Positions 38,006 through 47,881 are shown, counted from the first letter of the stretch. The stretch is DNA of 64,000 nucleotides from Pseudomonas nitroreducens TX1 (GCF_000313755.1 NZ_AMZB01000131.1:1-64000), one strand, 5' to 3'. The notes: generated from the letters alone by a model not told the origin. Numbers and translations are program-made.

Positions 38006-39826
38006 CTAGAAGCTCGCTTTCAGGGTGACGGAGGCGAAGTCGCGGTCATCGACGGTGGAGAACTCGTTGGAGCCGAAGAAGCTGTTGTAGGCCAGCTCGA
38101 GCGAGTAGTTGTTGCGGTAGTCGAAGGTCAGGGCGAGGCTGGCGGCCTGCTGGCCTTCCTGGAAATTCGGGCCGTAGCCCTGCACGTCGTGGCGCCAGTT
38201 CACCGAGGGCGTGACCACCGTCGCCGGCAGCAGGTCCTCGTAGTTGAGCGCCAGGCGCAGGCGGTAGCCCCAGGAGAAGTGGTCCATCAAACCGTCGGTG
38301 TTGCAGTTGTCGGCGTTGTAGTTGGCCAGTTGCGCGCTCGTCACGCCTCCCGGCGTCCCTGCGGCGGAGGCGGCGCTGCACAGCGCGCCGTTGGTGGGAG
38401 GTGTGCGACCGAACGAGCCGGCGCGGCCCAGGCGGTCATCGCCGATACCCTGGATAAGGTTCGCCCCGGCCTCGCCGGCCCAGGCAAGGCGTGTTGCGCC
38501 CAGCACGTTGTTCACCGTGTCCGTGGCGCCCAGGCTGAACTGCCAGACCGGCAGCCGCACGTAACCCTGCACTTCGTCTCCGCGGGCGCCGGCCAGTTCG
38601 GCGGGCGTCATGGGCTGGATCGGCGTGTTGCTCTGCCCGGAAAGCAAAGCCACCAGGTCTGCCGGGTTGTAGCCCAGCGGCATGTTCGGGCGGTAACTCA
38701 ATTCGCCGAAGAGTGCGGTGGTGCCGACGACACCGCTCAGGCTCAGGCCGAACAGGTGAATGTCCTCGGGGTAGACGGTGAAGTAGTCACCGCTGTTCAG
38801 GTTGGTGCGCGTCGCCGAGGCGGGCCCGGTACGTGCGATCACCCCGTTGATCAACGGGGTGCGGCTGTGATAGTTGGCGTAGTAGACGCCCAGGTCGGCG
38901 TCGTTCAGCGCCTCGATCACGTAGTGCATGGCCAGGCCGTACTGGCCGGTGTCGCTGGGGTAGTCGGTTGCGCTGCGTTGCAGGTAGCGCCCCTGGGCCA
39001 ACGCCTGCGCGGTGGTGCCGGTGCCGCCGGAGACCATGTAGTCCACCTGGCAGCCTTCGGCGATGTTGTCGTTGGCGCTGAAGAAGGTGCCGCAACCGTC
39101 GAGCACCGAGGGGCGGAAGTTGTATTGCCAGAAGCCTTCGAGGCTCAGTGAGTCGGCCAGGTCGTAGTTGAAGCTGACCATCTCCACCGGCAACTGGCCT
39201 TCCTTGAGTTCGACGCCAGGGCGGTTGAAGGCCGATACGTCCAGCGGGTTGATGGCGTTGATGCCGTTCTGCAGGAACAGCGCCTCGCCCCAGCTGAGCA
39301 CCTGCTTGCCGACCTTCACGCCGAGCTTGCGGTCGGCAACCTGGAAGTCCTTCCATGCATAGGCGTCGAGGTTCTCGAAGCCCTTGAATCTGGCGAGGTC
39401 CTGCCAGCCTGAGTCGTCAAACTTCTGGAAGTCGCCGTTGCCGTCTTCCATCGCCTGGTCGTACCAGTATTTGAAACGCAGGAACACGCCCTGGGAACCG
39501 TCCTGCACGTCCAGGTCGGTCAGGCCCTTGAACAGGGTCGAGATCGTGTCGTTCCGGCGATAGTTGAGCTTGCCATCGTCGCCGTTGTAATTGATGCCGC
39601 TGCCCTCGCGGCGGATGCTGCGGGCGTCGGCTCCGGTCAGCAGGTGCTTGTCCGGGTTTTCCAGCGACCAGCTGGTACCCAGGCTGAGCGTCGTGTTGGT
39701 GGTGGCGCTCCAGTCGTCGTTGAGCTGCCAGGTGGCGGCCTGTGCCGGCGGGCTGATGCCGGCGGCAACGCAGAGAGCAAGCAGGCTGGGGCGCGCGATC
39801 CCCCGGGGAAGGCGAAGGTGGTTCAT
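38006..39826 (-). CDS. DUF1302 outer-membrane beta-barrel protein
   Basis: A 606-residue exported protein with signal peptide ending in AQA near residue 30, then a DUF1302 domain rich in alternating aromatic strands, ending in a C-terminal phenylalanine (SVTLKASF) typical of outer-membrane barrels. The ATG at 39826 gives MNHLRLPRGI; 60 residues upstream in frame cross the control region and are not accepted. It heads the DUF1302-DUF1329-DUF1254 operon and is divergent from an AraC-type regulator. A role in uptake or export of a hydrophobic compound is inference. Confidence 0.9.
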   Translation of the reverse strand: MNHLRLPRGIARPSLLALCVAAGISPPAQAATWQLNDDWSATTNTTLSLGTSWSLENPDKHLLTGADARSIRREGSGINYNGDDGKLNYRRNDTISTLFKGLTDLDVQDGSQGVFLRFKYWYDQAMEDGNGDFQKFDDSGWQDLARFKGFENLDAYAWKDFQVADRKLGVKVGKQVLSWGEALFLQNGINAINPLDVSAFNRPGVELKEGQLPVEMVSFNYDLADSLSLEGFWQYNFRPSVLDGCGTFFSANDNIAEGCQVDYMVSGGTGTTAQALAQGRYLQRSATDYPSDTGQYGLAMHYVIEALNDADLGVYYANYHSRTPLINGVIARTGPASATRTNLNSGDYFTVYPEDIHLFGLSLSGVVGTTALFGELSYRPNMPLGYNPADLVALLSGQSNTPIQPMTPAELAGARGDEVQGYVRLPVWQFSLGATDTVNNVLGATRLAWAGEAGANLIQGIGDDRLGRAGSFGRTPPTNGALCSAASAAGTPGGVTSAQLANYNADNCNTDGLMDHFSWGYRLRLALNYEDLLPATVVTPSVNWRHDVQGYGPNFQEGQQAASLALTFDYRNNYSLELAYNSFFGSNEFSTVDDRDFASVTLKASF

Positions 39827-39961
39827 GCTGGGACGTACCTGTAGTTGTTGTAGTTGGCAGGTCGGGACGCAATGCAGTTGCCGCAAGCGGTGGCTGGCCA
39901 CTACATTCCGGTCCTGACCGCGGAATGACCGCGGCCTGTGGGGCACGATGGGAGCAGGGCA

Positions 39962-41005
39962 GTGCAGGCAGATAGTCGCGACGGGACAAATAGTTTTCCC
40001 GGACATCGATATAGAGGCGCGTTATGCGGCTCCATCACTCTGTCGTGGGTACAGGGGCTGGAGCAGAAGGGCCTGGACATGGCGCGCTTCTTCGCCGCCT
40101 GGGGCGTCAACCCGGCAGCGTTGCGCGCCAGCAACCTGCGCCTTCCTCTGTTCCTGGCGCGACGCTTCTGGGAGGTGGCGCAGGAGCACAGCGGTGACCC
40201 GGCCATCGGCCTGGAGCTGGCGCGTCAGCCGGATCCCGTGCAATTGCAGGGGCTGGCCTACCTGATGCAATTGATGCCAGACCGATTCAGCGCTCTGCAG
40301 CAACTGCTGTACTTCTGGCCCCTGGTCGCCGCGCATATCGACCAGCGCCTGGAGGTGGAGGGCGATCGCGCGTGCATCGTCCTGCGGCCGTATTGCGACT
40401 ACTACCCGGCCTCGTGTGAGGTTGATTACTGGATGAGCCGGCAACTGTGGCACCTGCGCAGCGCACCGGGCTTGTCGTCACCGGTGCGTGAAGTGCGCCT
40501 GCGTCGCCCTGCACCGGACGATGCCGACGCCTGGCACCGCATGGTGCGGGCGCCGCTGACCTTTTCCGCGCCAGTGGATGAAATGGTCCTTGACCTGGCG
40601 GCCCTTGAAACGCCCCGTGGCGAAGGCAGCAAGGCCATCCGAGAAGCGCTGGAACAGTCGCTGATCGAATACGCGGAGCAAACCGGGACGGGGTTGGAGC
40701 TGGAGCGCGCCTGCGCGGAGATCCTGCACGGCCTGGCGGACAATCCAACGCAGGAGGCGGTTGCGCTGCGCCTGCATCTGACCTCGCGCACCCTGCATCG
40801 GGCACTGCAGCGTGAGGGCTGGAGCTTTACCGCACTCGTCGAAGAGCACCGACGGCTACTGGCGCAGGACCTTCTGTTGCAGACAGACCGCAGCATCGGG
40901 CAGATCGCCGACCGGCTCGGCTTCGACGAGCAGTCCAGCTTCATCCGGGCATTTCGCCGCTGGTACGGCACGACGCCGGGGGTCTATCGCGCGGAACTGG
41001 CTTGA
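39962..41005 (+). CDS. AraC-family regulator divergent from DUF1302 operon
   Basis: A 347-residue AraC regulator with arabinose-binding-like N-terminal domain (MARFFAAWGVNPAALRASNLRL) and C-terminal helix-turn-helix (IGQIADRLGFDEQSSFIRAFRRWYGTTPGVYR). The start is uncertain: GTG at 39962 has GGGAG seven bases upstream and is preferred; GTG 39938 and ATG 40079 are alternatives, the last giving a truncated domain. Its divergent position 135 bases from the DUF1302 gene makes it the likely operon regulator. Confidence 0.85.
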   Translation: MQADSRDGTNSFPGHRYRGALCGSITLSWVQGLEQKGLDMARFFAAWGVNPAALRASNLRLPLFLARRFWEVAQEHSGDPAIGLELARQPDPVQLQGLAYLMQLMPDRFSALQQLLYFWPLVAAHIDQRLEVEGDRACIVLRPYCDYYPASCEVDYWMSRQLWHLRSAPGLSSPVREVRLRRPAPDDADAWHRMVRAPLTFSAPVDEMVLDLAALETPRGEGSKAIREALEQSLIEYAEQTGTGLELERACAEILHGLADNPTQEAVALRLHLTSRTLHRALQREGWSFTALVEEHRRLLAQDLLLQTDRSIGQIADRLGFDEQSSFIRAFRRWYGTTPGVYRAELA

Positions 41006-41158
41006 CCAGAGTGTCGCGTGACTGTCGCCAGGGGCGACCCGGTTGGCGCATTATCCCAAGTGATATTCCTCGCTGCGGGGCGCGCTAGACCAACGCAGCA
41101 TTCGCACTCTTCCGGTGAGGTGTCATCTTTGCAGCATCCCTCTCAAGGCACCTCGCCG

Positions 41159-43453
41159 ATGTCCTCAAGCGATCACTCGCGCTGCCTGACCCTCGCCAAC
41201 GGCCTGCGCGTCGCGCTCGTCCATGCTCCCGGCGCCAGCCGCGCCGCTGCGTTGCTGCGAATAGCCCGTGGCAGCCATGACGAGCCGCAAGCCTTCCCCG
41301 GCCTCGCGCATTTCATCGAGCACCTGCTGTTCCTCTGTGGCGAGCGCTTCGTCGAGGGCGAGCGCCTGATGCCGTGGGTACAGGCCCGAGGCGGGCGGGT
41401 CAACGCCAGTACCTGCGCGCGGCATACCGACTACTTCTTCGAAGTGCCCGCCATGGCACTGGAGGATGGATTGGCGCGGCTGGTGGACATGCTCGCGCGA
41501 CCGGTTCTGGATGAAGCCGTGCAGGTCGCCGAACGCGAGGTGCTGGAAGCGGAGTTCCTTGCCCGCGCCCGCGACCCCGATACCCTGATCGACGCGGCCC
41601 TGGCGCTGGCGGTAGCGCCTGGGCATCCGCTGGGACGCTTCGTAGCCGGCCGGCGCGACAGCCTGAAGGTGGAAAGCCCGGCGTTCCAGAAGGCGCTGCG
41701 TGATTTCATCCGCGCCTCTCAGGCTGGCGGGGCGCTGGAGCTCTGGCTGCAGGGTCCGCAATCGCTGGAGGAACTGGAAGCCCTGGCCCAGCGCGAGGCG
41801 GGTGTGTTCCCGTCTGGCGGGCTGGTTGATCCTCCTGGCGTCGAATCCCTCCTGCCGCTGAGCGGCCAGGAGCTGAAGCTTCGTCTGCCCGGTGCGCCGC
41901 GACTGGTCCTGGCGTTCGCCCTGGACGGTATGACGGGCGCGGGCGGCGTGCTGCTGGAGCAACTGCAAGGCTGGCTGGCCGACGAGGCGCCTGGCTCGCT
42001 GTTGGCCTGCCTGGGGCAGAACGGCCTGGGCGACGGCGCCCGTGCACGGCTGAGCCGTTTCGCCAACGGCCAGGCGTTACTGCGTTTCGATTTCGAGCTG
42101 GCTGAAGCCTCGGCAGCCGATCTTGTGGAGGCAGCTTTCTTCGCCTGGCTGGAGGCCTTGCGCAAGCTGCCGGCGGAGCTTCTGGCCGCCGCTCCCGCCC
42201 ATGAGTCATCGGCTGCACTGGAACAGTTGCGGCGTAGCGTGAGCGGCGTTGGGGCTTCGGCTTGGCTGGACCAACTGGTGGCTTCGCGCATGATTCGACT
42301 GCTTGCCTGCGAGTCAGTGATCGGCGAGTCGCTGACGTCGGCCGGCTTCACCCTGGACGTTGCACGTAGCCCGCAGCGCACTGTTGAACCCTTGCGTGGT
42401 GAACCGTGGTCCTTCACCCCGACGCAGCACCTCGTGGGTGTGGAGCCTGCGGCTTTGCACCTGCGCTGGCGCTTTGCCCAGGCGCCGGGTCGGCAAGCCT
42501 TTCTTGCCGCGCGGCAGGCCCTGCGCCCGCTGGCTGGGGCCGCGCGTCACGAAGGCGTCACGCTGCGTCTGGAGGCCATGGAAAGCGACTGGGCGCTGCT
42601 GCTGTCCGGTGCGAAGAACCCTCTCGCGGAGCTGGCGGAATCGGCGATCGATGCCCTGCAGAAGCCCTCCGCCAGGGTATTGGGGCAGGGCGCTCGGCTA
42701 CTGGCGGCTGAGCGCCGGCGCCGTGAAGGGGAAATGCCCATCCGCCAGTTGCTCGACCTGCTGCCCGCACTGCTGGTGGGAGAAAGCGAAGCCTTGCCGG
42801 ACTGGTCGGCGGCTCATTGGGATGCCCTGGCCCTGGGTATTGAACTGCCGGACACCCTGGCCGGCTATTCGACCACCAGCGCGTTGCCACCGCGCAATGG
42901 GCCGCCCGGCCGCCACCGGCAGGTGCTGGAGATGCCGGGTGAGGCCGCGCTGCTGCTGTTCTGCCCGTTGGCATCCCGTTCGGCGGCGGACGAAGCCGCC
43001 TGGCGCCTGCTGGCCCGCGTACTGGAGCCGGCCTTCTTCCATTGGCTGCGTGGCGAGCGGCAACTGGCCTACGCGCTCTACTGCGGATTCCGCCAGGTGG
43101 GTATGCGGCGTGGCATCCTTTTCGCCGTGCAGTCGCCGCTACTGTCGGCGGTGGAGCTGCAGGCGGAGGTGGACAGCTTTCTCTTCCGTCAGGGCGAGGC
43201 CCTGCAGCGCATGGACCCGCAGCGCGTTGACCGTCTGCGTGCTCCGCTGGCTGCCGAACTGGCGCGCGCGCCGGGCGACTTCGCCGAGCGTTTGCAGCAG
43301 GCCTGGAGCGACCAGTTGGCCGGTGTTGCGCCGTCTCACCGGGAGCTCATGGCCGAGGCACTGGAGAGCCTCTGCGCCTCCGAGCTTCGTGCTGCGCATT
43401 CGGCGCTCACCTCCGCCCAGGACGGTCACTGGCTGCTGCTCAGCCACGTCTGA
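41159..43453 (+). CDS. pqqF: PqqF: M16-family zinc peptidase for PQQ maturation
   Basis: A 764-residue insulinase-type peptidase. The inverted zinc motif HFIEH (51-55) is present, with the distal glutamate in AEREVLEAEF near residue 130. Overall length and C-terminal domain match PqqF, which cleaves the PqqA precursor peptide in pyrroloquinoline quinone biosynthesis. The ATG at 41159 is chosen because the homologous sequence begins there; no strong ribosome binding site is visible. No other pqq gene is in the window, so it acts apart from pqqABCDE if the assignment is right. Confidence 0.88.
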   Translation: MSSSDHSRCLTLANGLRVALVHAPGASRAAALLRIARGSHDEPQAFPGLAHFIEHLLFLCGERFVEGERLMPWVQARGGRVNASTCARHTDYFFEVPAMALEDGLARLVDMLARPVLDEAVQVAEREVLEAEFLARARDPDTLIDAALALAVAPGHPLGRFVAGRRDSLKVESPAFQKALRDFIRASQAGGALELWLQGPQSLEELEALAQREAGVFPSGGLVDPPGVESLLPLSGQELKLRLPGAPRLVLAFALDGMTGAGGVLLEQLQGWLADEAPGSLLACLGQNGLGDGARARLSRFANGQALLRFDFELAEASAADLVEAAFFAWLEALRKLPAELLAAAPAHESSAALEQLRRSVSGVGASAWLDQLVASRMIRLLACESVIGESLTSAGFTLDVARSPQRTVEPLRGEPWSFTPTQHLVGVEPAALHLRWRFAQAPGRQAFLAARQALRPLAGAARHEGVTLRLEAMESDWALLLSGAKNPLAELAESAIDALQKPSARVLGQGARLLAAERRRREGEMPIRQLLDLLPALLVGESEALPDWSAAHWDALALGIELPDTLAGYSTTSALPPRNGPPGRHRQVLEMPGEAALLLFCPLASRSAADEAAWRLLARVLEPAFFHWLRGERQLAYALYCGFRQVGMRRGILFAVQSPLLSAVELQAEVDSFLFRQGEALQRMDPQRVDRLRAPLAAELARAPGDFAERLQQAWSDQLAGVAPSHRELMAEALESLCASELRAAHSALTSAQDGHWLLLSHV

Positions 43454-43768
43454 TCCTCGTACTTTCGACCAAGGGTGCCGTCCGCAAGACGGTGCCGCGG
43501 GCGACTTTTGCCTTACGCCCAGCGGCTTGCCCAAGGTACTGATCCTCAGTAGCGGTCCGCAGTAGCGGCCCGGCGGTCGCAGATGCCCGCGACCATCGCC
43601 GCGCGCCCTAGGTCTCGGCAGTCGCAGAGCCTTGCGCAGCACGCCTTCAATACACCCGCAAGACCCGCGGAACTTGCGCCAAAGCAGCGTATGGCGTGGC
43701 ATCGGGCGTTTCGATAATCGCCTCCGACACGACTGTCCCGCAGTCGACACCCCCACCCGGAGAGCGCC
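43454..43768. other. Gene-free region before porin
   Basis: These 315 bases contain a short hairpin (CCGTC/GACGG near 43482) and direct GTAGCGG repeats near 43550-43570 but no gene or convincing terminator. The GGAGAG ribosome binding site of the porin lies at its end. Confidence 0.5.
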
Positions 43769-44956
43769 ATGAACAAGAACAACATCGCCGTCCGCCGCCA
43801 GCTCCTGCCGCTGGCATTCGCCACCTTGGCCGGGCCGGCTTGCGCCGATATCACGCTGTACGACAAGGACGACACGACCTTTTCTACCGACGGCTACTTC
43901 AACGCCTTCTATGTGAATAGCGACGTCGACCGCAACGGCGATACCTATGACCGGCGCCAGTCGCGGGTGAAGATGGGCTTCCTGCCCAACTACATCGGCT
44001 TCAACTTCGGCAAGAAGATCGACGACCTGACCCTCACCGGGCGCTCCTCGTTCTGGGTGACCATCAACGACAGCGAACAGGACGGTACGGACACCGCCAT
44101 TGACGTCCGCCAGTTCTACGGCAACGTCGCCGGCGATTGGGGCGAGGTGCTGATCGGCAAGGACTTCGGCCTGTTCTCGCGCTCCAACATCTTCCTCGAC
44201 GAACTGCTCGCCGGTTTCGGCAACGCCAGCGACACACTCGGCCTGGTGGACGGCAAGGGCGTGTCCTTCGGCAACATCGGTACCGGCTACCCGTACCCGT
44301 TCCCGACCTCGCAGATCACCTACCGCAACAACAACCTGGTGGACGGCCTGCGCGTGGCGGTCGGCATCATGGATCCGATCGACACCAACCAGATCGACAA
44401 GGACGCCAGCGACGGCCTCGACGACAAGGCCTACCAGGACAACCCGCGCTACGAGAGCGAGATCAGCTACCAGTTCGACGTCGGCGGCGCGCAGATCTAC
44501 AGCTGGGTCAACGGCGCCTACCAGACCTCGAAGAACACCAACGACGAAGTCGACAGCGTGACCTCCAAGGGGCTGGGGTACGGCATCCAGGCAAAGATGG
44601 GTGGCTTCTCGCTCACCGGCTCGGGCTTCACCGCCAAGGGCATCAACCCCTTCTTCACCAACAACGCCGGCGAAGCCGCCCTGCGTGAAGTGGACAGCCG
44701 TGGCGTGCTGCTGCAGGGCTCCTACAGCTGGGGCAAGAACCGCGTGGCCCTGTCCACCGGCGAAACCCGCGACGACGGCAACGGCCTGGGCAGCGCGGCG
44801 GACTATTCCACCCAGGGCATCGCCTACTTCCGCACCATCAACGACAACCTGAAACTGGTCGCTGAATACAACGTCTACGAGATCGACGGCCGCAAGGGCT
44901 CCACCGTCAGCGAGGACACCGACACCTTCGCGGTGGGCGCCGTCCTCAACTGGTAA
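43769..44956 (+). CDS. Gram-negative porin
   Basis: A 395-residue general-type porin with signal peptide (LLPLAFATLAGPACA), repeated amphipathic strands, a loop resembling constriction loop 3, and C-terminal VGAVLNW ending in an aromatic residue. The DGYFNAFYVNSD and GNVAGDWGEVLIGKDFGLF segments match Pseudomonas porins linked to growth on alcohols or organic acids, but substrate cannot be told. The start codon region reads ATGAACAAGAACAAC, which contains two overlapping AAnAAnAA motifs, so Hfq/Crc control is possible. A terminator follows. Confidence 0.87.
   Translation: MNKNNIAVRRQLLPLAFATLAGPACADITLYDKDDTTFSTDGYFNAFYVNSDVDRNGDTYDRRQSRVKMGFLPNYIGFNFGKKIDDLTLTGRSSFWVTINDSEQDGTDTAIDVRQFYGNVAGDWGEVLIGKDFGLFSRSNIFLDELLAGFGNASDTLGLVDGKGVSFGNIGTGYPYPFPTSQITYRNNNLVDGLRVAVGIMDPIDTNQIDKDASDGLDDKAYQDNPRYESEISYQFDVGGAQIYSWVNGAYQTSKNTNDEVDSVTSKGLGYGIQAKMGGFSLTGSGFTAKGINPFFTNNAGEAALREVDSRGVLLQGSYSWGKNRVALSTGETRDDGNGLGSAADYSTQGIAYFRTINDNLKLVAEYNVYEIDGRKGSTVSEDTDTFAVGAVLNW
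43772..43782 (+). promoter_or_regulatory. Candidate Hfq/Crc motif at porin start
   Basis: AACAAGAACAA immediately after the start codon contains the AAnAAnAA pattern twice. Binding is inferred. Confidence 0.4.
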
Positions 44957-44983
44957 CTGCGCAAACTCCTTTGGCTCCAGTTC

Positions 44984-45017
44984 GGCGGGTCGGCACGGCG
45001 TGTCGCCCGCCTTTTTT
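44984..45017 (+). terminator. Terminator after porin
   Basis: GGCGGG/CCCGCC outer stem with an extra inner stem (CGGCAC/GTGTCG, one G-U), followed by six T residues. Confidence 0.85.
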
Positions 45018-45048
45018 CTTCAGGGGCCTTTTCAGGACAGCCGAGCCC

Positions 45049-46323
45049 TCAGAAGTAATACGGGAACTTCACGCTGAAGCTGAAATCCGGCGCATCCGGC
45101 GAGATGCCGATGGACAGGTTCGGCACGATGGTCAGGTTGGGACTCCAGGCGTAGGTCAGGCCCCAGTTGAAGTACGCCGCGTTGGCGTCGCTGCCGGTGA
45201 CGGTGGTCCAGTCGCCGCCGTCGGCCTTGATCTTGCTCTTCTGGGCGATCAGGTCGGAGAAGGAGAACGACATGCTGGTCTTCTCGTTGAGGGCGAAAGC
45301 TACGCCTGCACCGATCTGGAACCAGTCGCCGAGATCGACCTTGCCTTTCTGCTTCACGCCCTGGGTAGGGCTGATGTCGTCGAAGGATTCCTCGAGGTTG
45401 TAGGTGTAGGAGAAGCTGCCGAACAACACGGCGGGGTCGACGGTCTTGACCAGCGAGATGCCGGGCGTGATCGACCAGACGCCGTTGCCGGTGGGCAGGG
45501 ACTCGGGCACGTTCAGGTTGTCGTTGTCCGAGGCGCGCTTGAGCTTGATGCCGTAGGGTTCCTTGCCGGTGGGGGCCTTGATGCGCAGGCTCACCACCGC
45601 GTCGGGGCGTGACTCGGTCTCGTCCATGAACTTGTAGGCGATGCCGACGTTGACGTCGCCCAGGGTCGGGTCGCGAGTGACCTTCTCGTCGGTGGACTGC
45701 GCGGTGGAGTTGCCGGCGCCGGCCGATTCGAAGGTGCTCTCGCGGTACACGACGGGGGCGTTTATGTCGAACTGCCAGCGGTTGTTCCAGTTGTAGCGGC
45801 CGGTGAGGTCCAGGGTCCAGTTGTCGGCATTGATATTGTCCACGCCGATATTGCCCAGGAAGATCGTGTCCAGTGCGAGGAAGCCGTTGAGGATCAGTTG
45901 CTTGGTGTCGTAGTGGGTGTAGGTGATACCGGTCTCGAAACTGAAAGCGCCGTTGCCGAAGAATCCGCTGGCTTCATCGTAGAGGTTCTCCACGCTTTTG
46001 GGCGGGCCGGCGTCGTCCTTGAGCGACTCGCCATAGGAGCTGCCGCTGGAGGCGACGGTAGTGCCGGTTCCCGGCGGCGTCGGCTTGCCGGTGGAGGTGA
46101 CCAGACGCTTGGGCTGGGCGGGTGCGGCCGGTGCTTCCTCGACCTGCCTGACCCGTTGCTCGAGCACCATCAGCGCCTTCTGCTGCGCCTCATAGCGCTG
46201 CTTGAGTTCCAGCAGCTCCTGTTTCAACGTCTCCACCTCGGCCTCCGTCGCTGCGGCGGCGAAGGTCGAGGGGAGTAATGCGGATACACAGATTGCAGTT
46301 CCTAGCGAGAGCGATCGGTGCAT
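45049..46323 (-). CDS. fapF: FapF: outer-membrane secretion channel for Fap amyloid
   Basis: A 424-residue protein. After a signal peptide comes a coiled coil (about residues 25-65, heptads in [34 protein letters not shown]), a Pro/Ala/Ser-rich linker and a C-terminal beta-barrel ending in aromatic FPYYF. FapF is known as a trimeric outer-membrane pore that exports FapA/B/C subunits, with the N-terminal coiled coil gating. The ATG at 46323 with AAGGACAG upstream is preferred to the longer GTG reading. It is the last gene of the fap operon, 51 bases after fapE. Confidence 0.95.
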   Translation of the reverse strand: MHRSLSLGTAICVSALLPSTFAAAATEAEVETLKQELLELKQRYEAQQKALMVLEQRVRQVEEAPAAPAQPKRLVTSTGKPTPPGTGTTVASSGSSYGESLKDDAGPPKSVENLYDEASGFFGNGAFSFETGITYTHYDTKQLILNGFLALDTIFLGNIGVDNINADNWTLDLTGRYNWNNRWQFDINAPVVYRESTFESAGAGNSTAQSTDEKVTRDPTLGDVNVGIAYKFMDETESRPDAVVSLRIKAPTGKEPYGIKLKRASDNDNLNVPESLPTGNGVWSITPGISLVKTVDPAVLFGSFSYTYNLEESFDDISPTQGVKQKGKVDLGDWFQIGAGVAFALNEKTSMSFSFSDLIAQKSKIKADGGDWTTVTGSDANAAYFNWGLTYAWSPNLTIVPNLSIGISPDAPDFSFSVKFPYYF

Positions 46324-46374
46324 GGCGCGCTGTCCTTGTTTTAGGTTGGACCTCACAGTCGCACTGGAGCGAAA

Positions 46375-47121
46375 TCACATACCCATGGTGCGAAGCCCTT
46401 TGAGTTGGTCGAGATTGCAGTCCAGCGCTCCAGACGACGGAAGGTTGTTTTTGAGTACCACGCTGAGCTGTGCCAGGTTGTTGACGGCATTATTCCCGCC
46501 CACCATCTGCGCGGCCTGGAGCAGCCCGCCGGCGGCCAGTTGCTGCATGGCGGCGCCCTGGCCGTTGGCGTTGATCGCCAGCTGGATGCCTCCATTGCCC
46601 GCCGTCACGCTGACGGTGCCGGCGCCGTTACTGGCGGTGACGGGGGTGGCGTCCAGCGGCGTTCCTTGCGGGGCTGCCATGGGCGGCGCCTGGTTGGCTT
46701 CCTTGACATCGATGCTGACGGTGTTGGCGGCCGTGTTGTAGTCGCCTGCCGCGCGGACGCTCTGGGTGACGCCCTGGGTCTGGTTGAGTCCGGCGCCTCC
46801 GGTAACGGTGCCAGTGCCCGCCGCGGGCGGAGCCGGGTTGCCGGTGGCTGGTTCATCGATGGTGGTCACGTAGAACTGCGGTTTGATGGTCGACTCCTGG
46901 ACCTGCATGCTGACCCTGGCGCCGATGTTGTCGCCCACGGCGTTCTTCCAGGTGCTGCTCATGACGATGCCGAAGCTGATGACCCGGCCAGGCATCACGT
47001 ACTTGCCGCGAAGTTGGGCCAGCTCCTGATCCTTCAACTCGATCGGCTTGAAGACGCTTTCCGCCTGGACCGGCAGGCAGGCTACCAGGCAGGTGGCGGC
47101 AAGCAATGGGATCACTTTCAT
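46375..47121 (-). CDS. fapE: FapE: minor amyloid component / chaperone-like secreted protein
   Basis: A 248-residue exported protein with signal peptide (LLAATCLVACLPVQA). The N-terminal half is well ordered (VFKPIELKDQELAQLRGKYVMPGRVISFGIVMSSTW), the middle is Gly/Ala/Pro/Asn-rich and the end has an NNLAQLSVVLKNN segment with one Cys. FapE is known to be secreted with the fibres; its precise role is unclear. Start ATG 47121; the longer frame was rejected for lacking a signal peptide at its start. Confidence 0.93.
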   Translation of the reverse strand: MKVIPLLAATCLVACLPVQAESVFKPIELKDQELAQLRGKYVMPGRVISFGIVMSSTWKNAVGDNIGARVSMQVQESTIKPQFYVTTIDEPATGNPAPPAAGTGTVTGGAGLNQTQGVTQSVRAAGDYNTAANTVSIDVKEANQAPPMAAPQGTPLDATPVTASNGAGTVSVTAGNGGIQLAINANGQGAAMQQLAAGGLLQAAQMVGGNNAVNNLAQLSVVLKNNLPSSGALDCNLDQLKGLRTMGM

Positions 47122-47167
47122 TGGGGTTCTCCCCGGAAGGATTCCTGCCTTCCGTTCTTGTGCGGTC

Positions 47168-47848
47168 CTAGAGGAAGTCGCTCTGGATGAAGCCGAATTC
47201 CATGAGCTCCGCATCCTTGACCGGGCTGAACGCGTTGATTCGGTCCCTGGCCGTCAGTGGGTCGGGCGGGTTCATCAGGGCATTGGCCTGCTCGTAGCCC
47301 GGACCGATGACGGCGAAGATGATGCCGTTCCAGCCTTTGAGAAAATCTTCCTGGGTGAAGCGCTTGTGGCCGAGCACCGGGTCGCCGATATAGACGTAGC
47401 CCTTGTAGGCCCTCTGCATCACGACGAAGTGTTTGTAGCCACGGATGTCCATCAGCACTATCACCGGGATCGTCAGCTTCTCCAGGGACGCCGGCGGGAT
47501 CCGGTACCCGCGTGCGCGCATGCCGATGCCTTCGAGGTAGGTCTTCATGTCCAGCATCGAGAAGCCCTGGGTGCGCACCAGGTCCGGGTCGGCGCGCACC
47601 AGCATCCCCTTGATCACGAACTCCTCGTCCACGTCCAGCGTATAGGCCTGGCGGAGGATCGTCGCTAGCGCGGCAGCGCCGCAGCTGAAGTCGGTCTTCT
47701 GCTGGACCAGGTTGCTGAACTTGCGCTCGCGGATGCTCTCGACCTGCTTGTAGGCCATCGCCCCGCCGGGAAGGACGGCGAAGGGGAGCTGCGCAGCCTG
47801 CGTCGTGAGGCTGAAGAGGGCGAGCAAAAGCAGGGCGGACGTACGCAT
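47168..47848 (-). CDS. fapD: FapD: C39-family cysteine protease of Fap system
   Basis: A 226-residue periplasmic protease with a signal peptide (ALLLLALFSLTTQA). The C39 catalytic set is complete: Cys56 in TDFSCGAAAL, His140 in GYKHFVVM and Asp156 in YIGDPVLG. FapD is known to be required for Fap assembly, probably by processing system components. A perfect hairpin lies in the 75-base gap after fapC. Confidence 0.95.
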   Translation of the reverse strand: MRTSALLLLALFSLTTQAAQLPFAVLPGGAMAYKQVESIRERKFSNLVQQKTDFSCGAAALATILRQAYTLDVDEEFVIKGMLVRADPDLVRTQGFSMLDMKTYLEGIGMRARGYRIPPASLEKLTIPVIVLMDIRGYKHFVVMQRAYKGYVYIGDPVLGHKRFTQEDFLKGWNGIIFAVIGPGYEQANALMNPPDPLTARDRINAFSPVKDAELMEFGFIQSDFL

Positions 47849-47881
47849 GATCGTGACGCCTTCGGATGGCTTGCGGAGAAG

